Positions 43,051 to 49,657 of a DNA stretch of 49,657 nucleotides are shown piece after piece. The stretch is from DASRQK01 sp964436635. GTDB lineage: Bacteria; Bacteroidota; Bacteroidia; Sphingobacteriales; Sphingobacteriaceae. Location: positions 1 through 49,657 of the forward strand of contig CAYTDM010000017.1 of assembly GCA_964436635.1 (NCBI GenBank). Reading direction: 5' to 3'. The translations under genes were made by a program, and so were the position numbers. Position 1 is the first letter of the stretch, and every line of letters starts with the position of its first letter. The notes under the pieces are model-generated. The model was not told where the DNA came from. It did not search any database and saw only the letters and a program-made list of their open reading frames with translations.

Positions 43051-44286
43051 TTAAAGAATTTGCAATTTCATTCCTGGATTAATTCGATTGCTTTTCAAAT
43101 TATTGGCAGTTTTGATACTGCTTACCGTAGCTCCTTTAAACTTCTTTGCGATTCCAGACAAAGTATCTCCACGCTTTACAGTATACGAAACACCTCCAGA
43201 GGCCTTTCCATTTTGATTTGCTGCAACCAATGTCTCCGCTTTTACAGGGTGGTCCACTTTATTAAGCACAGCATATAACTGATCATAATGAATGGCCTCT
43301 ACGGCTGGGAGAACTAATCGCATAGGCGAATCATGAGATCCATTCACAAAACCTTGCTTATATGCAGGATTTAGAAATTTAATAACCGACTCATCCATAT
43401 TGACTGCTTCGGCGATGGCTTTAAAAGGAATAGCATGATGGACCCGGATCGTCTGTGTCCCTTCTGCGAAAGCAGGAACGTCCTTTGCTTCGATTCCATG
43501 TTGCTCATGATATTCCATCATATAGGTCATCGCGATGAATGCAGGCACATAATTTCTGGTTTCCTTAGGCAAGAATGGACTTAATGCCCAATAGTCCGGA
43601 TTTTCAAGACCCGAGCGCTTGATCGCTCTTGAAACATTACCTGGCCCACAATTATAAGCAGCAATGGCCAAAAACCAATCTCCAAATAGCTCATAGCATT
43701 CCTTTAGATAAAGTGCCGCTGTTTGGGTGGCTACATAGGGATCTTTCCGTTCGTCCATGTGCTTATCCATGCGCAATCCGTAAATTTTTGCGGTAGCAAA
43801 CATGAATTGCCACAAACCAGTGGCTCCTACACGCGATACAGCGTGCGGATCAAGGGCCGATTCGACGATGGACAAATATTTGAGTTCCTTAGGCATACCT
43901 AAAGATTCAAAAACTTGATCGTAAATCGGGAAATAATAAGTGCCCAATCCCTTCATCCTGGATAAATAAGACAGGTAGCGATCGGTACTATATTTATCAA
44001 TAAAAGATTGTACTTGTGCATTATGGGTAAAAGGTAAAGCAGATGTTAACTGCTTCAGCTTACCCTCTACTGTTGGGGCGATCAAACGAGGCAAATCGGC
44101 CGTCCAACCCAAGTCTAAAAACAAGGGATCAGCGGAGGCAGAAATAACATCAAGCGTTTCGTTAATGTGTGACTGCAGGTAATTGGAGTCTACTTTATTT
44201 ACATCCTCACTTACTTTTTGTTGCATAGCAAAACTGGATTGCCAAGAAAAAATAAGCGAGGCAGTAAGAATGATACATCCTTTCAC
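43051..44286 (-). CDS. Membrane-bound lytic transglycosylase with LysM (MltD-like)
   Basis: 411 residues from a GTG at 44286; no ATG is available at the signal peptide (KGCIILTASLIFSWQSSFA). The SLT domain (~125-265) has the catalytic Glu in LSIVESALDPHAVSRVGATG (~142) and AAYNCGPGNVSRAI downstream. One C-terminal LysM repeat (~360-411) contains YTVKRGDTLSGIAKKFKG. It cleaves the glycan strands of peptidoglycan in the periplasm. It belongs to the envelope block with tatA, EnvC-like and DUF4292 genes. Confidence 0.92.
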   Translation of the reverse strand: MKGCIILTASLIFSWQSSFAMQQKVSEDVNKVDSNYLQSHINETLDVISASADPLFLDLGWTADLPRLIAPTVEGKLKQLTSALPFTHNAQVQSFIDKYSTDRYLSYLSRMKGLGTYYFPIYDQVFESLGMPKELKYLSIVESALDPHAVSRVGATGLWQFMFATAKIYGLRMDKHMDERKDPYVATQTAALYLKECYELFGDWFLAIAAYNCGPGNVSRAIKRSGLENPDYWALSPFLPKETRNYVPAFIAMTYMMEYHEQHGIEAKDVPAFAEGTQTIRVHHAIPFKAIAEAVNMDESVIKFLNPAYKQGFVNGSHDSPMRLVLPAVEAIHYDQLYAVLNKVDHPVKAETLVAANQNGKASGGVSYTVKRGDTLSGIAKKFKGATVSSIKTANNLKSNRINPGMKLQIL

Positions 44287-44356
44287 GAGCGATTGATTTT
44301 TAGGATAAGGCAGGTTGAGGTCCTGACCAAATCCCGTTCATTCATAATAAACCTTA

Positions 44357-44545
44357 TTACTTAGAAGCCTCTTCAGACTCTTCGCTTTTAGGAATTTCTT
44401 TTTGACCTTCTTTAAATTCGCGAATTCCTCTTCCCAAACCACGCATTAACTCAGGAATTTTACGACCTCCGAACAATAATAATAAAGCAATGACGAGAAA
44501 AATAATCTCTTGCGCTCCTAAAAACAATAATGTTGAACTAAACAT
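44357..44545 (-). CDS. tatA: Twin-arginine translocase subunit TatA
   Basis: 62 residues from ATG 44545, trimmed from a longer frame to 44596 that lacks family features upstream. The TatA pattern is clear: FLGAQEIIFLVIALLLLFGG membrane helix, then the FGxxKIPEL-type turn (RKIPELMRGLGRGIREFK), an amphipathic helix and an acidic tail. TatA forms the protein-conducting assembly of the Tat pathway at the inner membrane. TatC is encoded at 34078-34962. A promoter -7 box (44614-44621) lies about 70 bp upstream. Confidence 0.92.
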   Translation of the reverse strand: MFSSTLLFLGAQEIIFLVIALLLLFGGRKIPELMRGLGRGIREFKEGQKEIPKSEESEEASK

Positions 44546-44613
44546 ATCCGAAATATTAAAACAAAAAACACTCGCTGTCGGCGCATTAACGCACATTTAC
44601 AAGGAGTAGATTA

Positions 44614-44621
44614 CAAATGTA
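44614..44621 (-). promoter_or_regulatory. -7 promoter box (TACATTTG) upstream of tatA
   Basis: Minus-strand TACATTTG fits TAnnTTTG; a TTG lies 22 bp upstream, inside the end of the EnvC-like gene. Leader about 65 nt. Confidence 0.5.
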
Positions 44622-44635
44622 AGGATTAAATTTTA

Positions 44636-45925
44636 TTATTTAGCAAGCCAATGTTCAGGATTCTGCCTGTTGGTCGCTTCAATTAATTCAAAATACACTT
44701 CAGTCATACCCTCGGAATCGGTAATAGCAGTTCCTAATTGTTGACCTACACGCACTTTATCGCCCTTTTTCACGCGTAGAGAACGAAGGTTTCCGTACAA
44801 GGTGTAATATTTACCGTGTTTTACTAATACCACATAGCCTAAACCTTGCATAGGAATGACGACAGAAACTTCTCCATCAAACACAGCCGTCACTGCCATG
44901 TCTTGATGCGTCTGCACACGAATCCCGTTTATTTCTTGACCGACATTCAGTCCTGCGGTATGCTTACCAAAGCCTACTGTGACTACTCCATTTTTTACTG
45001 GCCACGGCAACTTTCCTTTATTATCGGCGAAATCAGCGGATAAACGAGCCGCTTCAGGGGTTGCCGCCAATAATTCGGCGTCGGTTTTCTTCACCGTTGG
45101 AGTGGCTGCTGTCACTTCTTCTACCGTTTTTCCTGTTCTTTCCGCTTCAGCTTTTGCGGCAGCTATCCGCGCTTCTTCTTCCCTCCTGCGCTCCTCTTCT
45201 AATTCTCGCTTAATGGCTAAGTCAATGGCCGCTGTCAAACGCCTTAACTCTTGCTGGCGCTTATTAATTTCTTGTTTAAACTGTGTTTCCTGCTGGGTTA
45301 AGGCCTTCAACACCCTTGATTCTTCACCCTGTTCTTTCGCGATTTCAGCTCGCTCAGCCTTTTGATCATCTAATAAAGTAGATTGCACGACGCGGTTTGC
45401 TTCTAATTCCGCGATTTTAACTTCTATCTCCTTTTGAGTATTTCCGATTTCGACGGATTTAACTTTTCTTGATCCATTTAATTGCTGCAAATATTTAACA
45501 CGTTTAAAAGCCTGATTAAAATCTCTTGAAGCAAAAATGAACATCATTTTATTATAGGCATTGCGATTTCTGTAAGCAAAAAGTACCATGCGTTCATAGT
45601 CCTTTCTGAGTTGCGCTAACTGATCCTGTAATTGCTTGATGGCCCGAGAATTGGTTTCAATTTGATTATTCAAGAGACGAATTTCTCGATTAATCGTCTC
45701 TATTTTTTGGTTCCGCAAACGCAACTGAGTGGTCAACGCATTCACCTGCCTCAGGGTTAAAGTCTTATCACTGGAGGTTGACTTTAAACTTTCATTTAAT
45801 TGTTTGATTTCACGATCTAAACGCTCTCTTTGACGTTGCAACTCCGCACTGCTTTGCGCCTGCGCGAAAGAAAAAGAGGATAGAATAAATAAAAATAAAC
45901 CAATTAATACCCGAGATGCCTTCAT
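44636..45925 (-). CDS. EnvC-like murein hydrolase activator (coiled coil + degenerate M23)
   Basis: 429 residues from ATG 45925. Signal peptide LIGLFLFILSSFSFAQ. A long coiled coil (~30-230; DREIKQLNESLKS, QKEIEVKIAELEAN) leads to a C-terminal LytM/M23 domain (~330-427; NGIRVQTHQDMAVTAVFDGE, VKKGDKVRVGQQLGT, VYFELIE). The zinc ligands are absent: the H-x3-D position reads as NGIRV and the HxH position as EVYFE. This pattern fits EnvC-type activators, which switch on amidases at the septum. Next to the DUF4292 gene (32-bp gap). Confidence 0.85.
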   Translation of the reverse strand: MKASRVLIGLFLFILSSFSFAQAQSSAELQRQRERLDREIKQLNESLKSTSSDKTLTLRQVNALTTQLRLRNQKIETINREIRLLNNQIETNSRAIKQLQDQLAQLRKDYERMVLFAYRNRNAYNKMMFIFASRDFNQAFKRVKYLQQLNGSRKVKSVEIGNTQKEIEVKIAELEANRVVQSTLLDDQKAERAEIAKEQGEESRVLKALTQQETQFKQEINKRQQELRRLTAAIDLAIKRELEEERRREEEARIAAAKAEAERTGKTVEEVTAATPTVKKTDAELLAATPEAARLSADFADNKGKLPWPVKNGVVTVGFGKHTAGLNVGQEINGIRVQTHQDMAVTAVFDGEVSVVIPMQGLGYVVLVKHGKYYTLYGNLRSLRVKKGDKVRVGQQLGTAITDSEGMTEVYFELIEATNRQNPEHWLAK

Positions 45926-45957
45926 GTTCTGCGAAAGTAATAAATATCCAAAGAAAT

Positions 45958-46791
45958 TCAATGAATTTGACGATAACCTTTAGGAATGGAAAACGGAAAA
46001 TTCACCGTTTCTGGCCAATCTGTCCGCTGGTATTCTAATGAGCCGATAAGTTTTATTTTTGGCGTTTGAAAAGAAAGGCTCGTTTTTGAGGGCAAATTAA
46101 GGCCCATGCTTCCTGTTGAATAGGCATGTTTTACCCACAAAGATTCCTGATACACATTCGTCATTTGCCAGGCCGATAGATTGAATGCCGGAGTGAACAC
46201 AAAAACTCCTCCTTCTTTCCAATCCATTTTATAATCCCCATTTGGATTCGTCGAAATGTTCCATTGTGCCTGATTTTTTACCTGTTCTAACGAATTTTTG
46301 GTGGCCAAATTCCCTTCAAAACTAAAGCGGCCAATTAATAACATTTGCAACGCTTCAAAAGAAATCGGGAGACCGATCCAATCCTGCAATTCAGCAAAAG
46401 AAACTTGTTGATAAGTGGATTCCATTCGGTTCAACACAAATAAGCTGTCTGGCCGAATGTATAACCTGCCAGCTTCCATGCCGAGCATAGAGGTCGCCGA
46501 AATCCAAATGCCTTCTCTATGTTTAAATCGCATTTGAAAATTAACTTCCTGACTGCTTTCGCCGTTCATCGTCAAAAACGCCTTTCCTCTGGATTGAAAA
46601 ACAGCATGAACGAGGGTGTCATCCAGGTGCGATCCGAATTTAACTAAAAAGTCATTTAGCTGATCCGCAGGGAGGGCACGCCATTCTTCCGCGTCGTGTG
46701 TATTCGACAGGTGTTTTTTGCTCGCGCAACTTCCTGCAAATAATAAAATTAACAGCCCTACTAAGTAAAGTTGGGTCCTCCACTTATTCAT
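45958..46791 (-). CDS. DUF4292 lipoprotein (LolB-like fold)
   Basis: 277 residues from ATG 46791; a TTG two codons earlier is also open. A lipobox LLFAGSC places the Cys at about 22, so the mature protein is a lipoprotein. The DUF4292 body has LVHAVFQSRGKAFLTMNGES and WISATSMLGMEAGRLYIRPD. Members resemble LolB-type lipid or lipoprotein carriers, but their function is not known. The ATG overlaps the TPR gene's stop by 8 bp, so translation is coupled. Confidence 0.85.
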   Translation of the reverse strand: MNKWRTQLYLVGLLILLFAGSCASKKHLSNTHDAEEWRALPADQLNDFLVKFGSHLDDTLVHAVFQSRGKAFLTMNGESSQEVNFQMRFKHREGIWISATSMLGMEAGRLYIRPDSLFVLNRMESTYQQVSFAELQDWIGLPISFEALQMLLIGRFSFEGNLATKNSLEQVKNQAQWNISTNPNGDYKMDWKEGGVFVFTPAFNLSAWQMTNVYQESLWVKHAYSTGSMGLNLPSKTSLSFQTPKIKLIGSLEYQRTDWPETVNFPFSIPKGYRQIH

Positions 46792-48640
46792 CGACAATCC
46801 GCTTTTCCTTTATTTTTTGTGACAGGCGCACAGCATCTTCATCGGATCCATCCGTTACTTTTAATGCATTTTTCCATTGGCTGACTGCGCTCCGAATCTT
46901 ACCATTTTTATATAAAATATCGCCGTAATGCTCTAATAAAACAGGACTTGGTCCGCGCAAATCGTATTTTATCGCCGATTTTATCCATTTTAAAGCTTCC
47001 TTATATTCACCTAACTTATAGAGAATCCATGCATAGGTATCCTGATTATTCGAATTATTTGGATTTAATTCGATAGATTTCTTCGCCATGCTTTTCGCCT
47101 GTTCTAATTTTTCATTGCGCTCAGCTAAATAATAAGCATAATTATTTAAAGCCAATGCATCCAAACTATCGATCGCTAAAGCCTCTTGGTAAGCCACATC
47201 GGAAGCCGCATACATCTCCAAGGCATAATACACACCTCCTAAACTGGCATAAATATCACCTAATAAATCTGTATTGTTCTGAGGTGTATTATTTAGTGCG
47301 GCTTCAAAATAGGTGCGCGCTTCTGCATTGTTTTTATCCATTAAAAACGCGTTTCCTGTATAAAATAATAACTCAGGATCATTTGGGAATAATTCAGCCG
47401 CCCGCCTTCCTGTTTGCTGGGCCTCCTTCCAATCTTCTCTCATGAAAGACAAATAGATTAATTGCATCCAAATTCCCGGGATATACCGATTAATTTCTAA
47501 GGCCTTTAAATAAGAAATCCGTGCTTCAGAAAAATTTTGCATTTGCCCATAAAGATCCCCACGAACAGCGTGTGAGCGAGGGTCGGCAGGATAATCGTAC
47601 ACAAATCGATCGGCTAAGGTTAACAGTTTTTGCGCATCATACACCCGTTCCTCCATGCTTTTATAAAGCAAACTGGTTTTATAATCGGCATCGACCTGTG
47701 GGTTCTGAAATCCTTTTTCTAACAGCGCGAAGGCTTGAGAAACTTGATTTTTTGCTTTTAGGACGTCCGCTTTGCCAAATAAAAGTAACGGATCGTCTTT
47801 AAATCTTGCCAGACCTGCGTCGTACATATTCAAGGCCTCATCGAGCTTGCCTTCTTCAAAAAATAACTCTCCCAGCATGCCATAGGCGGTACTTTTATCC
47901 GTCCCTTTCTCGATTAGCGCTTCCAATTCAGCTTGGGCCTTTGCTTCTTCTCCCTGCATTTTATAAACGGTAGCAATGGCTGTGTACACTTGATCATCTT
48001 TGCCTAACTTTTGCACCAACTCATCATATAATGCAAGTGATTCGTCGTATTCACCCAGATACGCTAATAAAAATGCGCGATCTAAGTAATGCTGCCGCTC
48101 TTTAGGCTCCAATTCGATTAAGCGTGCTAAGATTTTAACAGTGCCTTCGACGTCGCCCTGACCATGTTGAATGTGCATTAATAACTTCCAATAATCGGCT
48201 TGATTTCCATCTAATTCGATGGCGGAGCTTACCAATTGTTGAGCGCTATTAAAATTTTGTTGTTCAAAATGTTCCTTTGCAATTCTAAATAATGAATCCG
48301 CTTTTAATGAATCTGTTCTTTGAGAAGCGGGTGCCGTTACAGTTTTTGAAATTTCAGAGGTGGGGCTCGACGCAAAGCTCGTTGAATGGCTCGTGGCAGG
48401 GCTCGATGAATGGCTCGACGCAAAGCTCGTTAAATGGCTCGACGCAAAGCTCGTTGAATGGCTCGTGGCAGGGCTCGATGAATGGCTCGACGCAAAGCTC
48501 GTTAAATGGCTCGACGCACCGTTCGATGGTTGGCTCATCGCAGCAGGAGCATTTAACAGGGTACTGAAGCCGATCAATAATCCTGCAAAACCCACTCTTA
48601 ATAATGGTTGAATGTGAGTAGAAAATCCCTTTTTTATCAT
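46784..48640 (-). CDS. Secreted/periplasmic TPR-repeat protein with Ser/Thr/His-rich minisatellite linker
   Basis: 618 residues. Signal peptide LLRVGFAGLLIGFSTLLNA, cleaving near AMSQ. Residues ~35-91 are a low-complexity linker of eight-residue repeats (SHLTSFAS, SHSSSPAT, SHSTSFAS), encoded by 24-bp DNA units. Then twelve or more TPR motifs run to the C-terminus (for example EQQNFNSAQQLVSSAIELDG; YLGEYDESLALYDELV; NALKVTDG near the end). TPRs mediate protein contacts; with downstream DUF4292 and EnvC-like genes an outer-membrane/peptidoglycan assembly role is plausible, by inference. The DUF4292 ATG overlaps its stop. Confidence 0.88.
   Translation of the reverse strand: MIKKGFSTHIQPLLRVGFAGLLIGFSTLLNAPAAMSQPSNGASSHLTSFASSHSSSPATSHSTSFASSHLTSFASSHSSSPATSHSTSFASSPTSEISKTVTAPASQRTDSLKADSLFRIAKEHFEQQNFNSAQQLVSSAIELDGNQADYWKLLMHIQHGQGDVEGTVKILARLIELEPKERQHYLDRAFLLAYLGEYDESLALYDELVQKLGKDDQVYTAIATVYKMQGEEAKAQAELEALIEKGTDKSTAYGMLGELFFEEGKLDEALNMYDAGLARFKDDPLLLFGKADVLKAKNQVSQAFALLEKGFQNPQVDADYKTSLLYKSMEERVYDAQKLLTLADRFVYDYPADPRSHAVRGDLYGQMQNFSEARISYLKALEINRYIPGIWMQLIYLSFMREDWKEAQQTGRRAAELFPNDPELLFYTGNAFLMDKNNAEARTYFEAALNNTPQNNTDLLGDIYASLGGVYYALEMYAASDVAYQEALAIDSLDALALNNYAYYLAERNEKLEQAKSMAKKSIELNPNNSNNQDTYAWILYKLGEYKEALKWIKSAIKYDLRGPSPVLLEHYGDILYKNGKIRSAVSQWKNALKVTDGSDEDAVRLSQKIKEKRIVDE
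48369..48536. repeat. 24-bp in-frame minisatellite (seven units) inside the TPR gene
   Basis: Units of 24 bp begin at 48369, 48393, 48417, 48441, 48465, 48489 and 48513. The first three are repeated exactly as a 72-bp block, and the seventh is diverged. Each ends in GGCTC. Changes by whole units keep the frame and would alter the linker by eight residues. Both strands stay open through the array, an effect of the period being a multiple of three. Confidence 0.92.
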
Positions 48641-48765
48641 CTAATATATTTTTAATACAAGCCTTATAATAAGGTTGAAACAACAATAATCGTACAAAGA
48701 ATTAATGGGTGAAAGATAGGAATTAAATATTTAGGTTTGAAGATGATTTGAATTTAAAATCCATT

Positions 48766-48796
48766 TTGAAATTTTAATATTTTTGTTGTACCTTTG
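48766..48796 (+). promoter_or_regulatory. Promoter of rplM-rpsI
   Basis: TTG (48766-48768), a 20-bp spacer and TACCTTTG (48789-48796), a full match to the Bacteroidota consensus. The GTG start of rplM lies about 55 nt downstream of the expected transcription start. Confidence 0.8.
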
Positions 48797-48800
48797 CAAA

Positions 48801-48815
48801 CCCTAAATGTTAGGG
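48801..48815 (+). other. Hairpin at the 5' end of the rplM leader
   Basis: CCCTAA (48801-48806) and TTAGGG (48810-48815) pair around a 3-nt loop. This falls at the probable 5' end of the transcript, about 40 nt before the start codon. It may stabilise the mRNA or form part of a ribosomal-protein leader. A match to a known leader family was not tested. Confidence 0.5.
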
Positions 48816-48853
48816 GAAGAAATTTATTATTTTATTTAATCAAAACAAAGCAA

Positions 48854-49297
48854 GTGAATACGTTAAGTTACAAAACTGTCTCTGCCAACAAAGGCACCGT
48901 CGACAAACAATGGGTGGTTGTTGACGCTGAGGGCGAGATTTTGGGGCGCTTGTCATCCGAGATTGCTAAAATCATTCGCGGAAAACACAAGCCATCGTAC
49001 ACCCCACACGTAGACTGTGGAGATAATGTGATCGTTATCAATGCAGACAAAGTTAGGTTGACCGGTAAAAAACTAGGTGACAAAGTGTATGTTCGTTATA
49101 CTGGATATCCAGGTGGACAACGCTTTATCTCTCCTAAGGAATTGTTAGCGAAACATCCAAATCGCGTTATTGAAAAAGCGGTTCGCGGGATGCTTCCTAA
49201 AAACCGTTTGGGTCGTGCGTTATTTGGAAACCTTTATGTTTATGCAGGAGGCGAACACCCACACGCAGCACAAAATCCTAAAACCATTAAATTCTAA
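48854..49297 (+). CDS. rplM: 50S ribosomal protein uL13
   Basis: 147 residues from a GTG at 48854; upstream in-frame codons reach into the leader and are not used. The start NTLSYKTVSANKGTVDKQWV matches Bacteroidota L13. Conserved elements: VVDAEGEILGRLSSEIAKII, RGKHKPSYTPHVDCGDNVIV, RYTGYPGG and VRGMLPKNRLG. Ribosomal large-subunit protein, followed by rpsI after 11 bp. Confidence 0.96.
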   Translation: MNTLSYKTVSANKGTVDKQWVVVDAEGEILGRLSSEIAKIIRGKHKPSYTPHVDCGDNVIVINADKVRLTGKKLGDKVYVRYTGYPGGQRFISPKELLAKHPNRVIEKAVRGMLPKNRLGRALFGNLYVYAGGEHPHAAQNPKTIKF

Positions 49298-49308
49298 GGA
49301 GAAAGACT

Positions 49309-49657
49309 ATGTCAACAACTAACACTTCAGGAAGAAGGAAAACAGCAGTTGCCCGTATCTATTTGGTACAAGGGAACGGCAACATTACCGTAAATGGTAA
49401 AGATTATAAAGAATATTTCCCAACATTGCCATTGCAATACATTGTGACCCAAAGCACCGAAGTAGCTGGTGTAGCTGGGAACTTCGATGTACAAGTTAAC
49501 GTTGCGGGTGGTGGAGTGAAAGGTCAAGCGGAAGCTGTAAGGCTTGCGATTGCGAAAGCACTTGTAGAACTAAACCCGGAAGTAAAACCTGCATTACGTG
49601 CAAAAGGTTTAATGACTCGCGATGCACGTGCTGTTGAACGTAAGAAGTTTGGCCGTA
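49309..49657 (+). CDS. rpsI: 30S ribosomal protein uS9 (C-terminus outside window)
   Basis: 116 residues are visible and the gene runs off the right edge. SGRRKTAVARIYLVQGNGNI is the family start, with NGKDYKEYFP and GGGVKGQAEAVRLAIAKALV downstream; DARAVERKKFGR near the end is the conserved C-terminal stretch. AAGGAG lies 8 bases before the ATG. Its pairing with rplM is universal. Confidence 0.96.
   Translation, partial: MSTTNTSGRRKTAVARIYLVQGNGNITVNGKDYKEYFPTLPLQYIVTQSTEVAGVAGNFDVQVNVAGGGVKGQAEAVRLAIAKALVELNPEVKPALRAKGLMTRDARAVERKKFGR

Noticed and set aside
44979..45365. A 128-residue plus-strand open frame inside the EnvC-like gene
   Set aside because: It is an antisense artefact of Ala/Glu-rich coiled-coil codons, with Ser/Ala-rich low-complexity translation.
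48369..48536. CRISPR array
   Set aside because: Units are contiguous without unique spacers, lie inside a coding region, and no cas genes are present. The same holds for the repeats at 12124-12167.
48354..48686. Extra open frames on both strands across the minisatellite
   Set aside because: A repeat period divisible by three keeps all frames open; the encoded peptides are simple repeats with no start support.

Overview
The window looks like a contig of a Bacteroidota bacterium (Saprospiria, Chitinophagia or Cytophagia-like; the genus cannot be told from the sequence). The evidence is the AT-rich composition, repeated TTG-N(19-21)-TAnnTTTG promoters, the gliding-motility gene gldC, DUF2911 and DUF4292 proteins, a BlaI/M56-TonB pair, a CcmBCD set and a glucose/galactose (FucP-type) MFS transporter. 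A run of ten Ns inside araB marks a scaffold join, so this is a draft or metagenome assembly. No rRNA, tRNA, transposase, integrase, phage gene or CRISPR array was seen.

Layout. 1-7404 (minus): cell-surface genes, namely a collagen-like protein cut by the window edge, an O-antigen ligase-type membrane protein with TPRs, and a 1201-residue multidomain surface protein. 7731-9513 (plus): a KhtT/KhtU K+/H+ antiporter pair. 9518-9838 (minus): a SufT-like Fe-S factor. 9934-21786 (plus): a long co-directional series: GNAT acetyltransferase, TatD, TcdA, SAM hydrolase, a coiled-coil membrane protein, an MsbA-like ABC exporter, CcmB-CcmC-CcmD, glutamate dehydrogenase, ribulokinase, an RfbD-like reductase and an acyl-CoA thioesterase. 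21799-24703 (minus): EVE protein, GldC, a small membrane protein, a DEAD-box helicase and a zinc-ribbon protein. 24908-28364 (plus): GT4 glycosyltransferase, MFS sugar transporter and DUF2911 protein, closed by a strong terminator. 28485-29276 (minus): CdaA. 29356-31878 (plus): PdxJ, then BlaI and an M56-TonB protein behind a palindromic operator.

31945-40534 (minus): M28 peptidase, RpiB, TatC and the lipid-precursor block accC-accB-fabH-plsX-rpmF-DUF177, preceded by an orphan LytTR response regulator. 40803-43037 (plus): a 60-residue membrane peptide, an orphan protein resembling part of BtuF, an NlpC/P60 hydrolase and a PyrR-like phosphoribosyltransferase. 43051-48640 (minus): an envelope block of LysM transglycosylase, TatA, EnvC-like degenerate M23 protein, DUF4292 lipoprotein and a TPR protein carrying a 24-bp minisatellite. 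48854 to the end (plus): rplM-rpsI, with rpsI cut by the window edge.

How they work together. Most of the window is conserved housekeeping and envelope biology: lipid initiation (PlsX, FabH, AccBC), Tat export (TatA and TatC in separate operons), cytochrome c maturation, and peptidoglycan remodelling. I found no convincing new multi-gene system. The observations most worth following are promoter -7 boxes placed 4-7 nt before start codons (leaderless transcripts), the operator of the BlaI/M56-TonB pair, tandem repeats upstream of the LytTR gene, the in-frame minisatellite, and two orphan small genes at 40803 and 41213.
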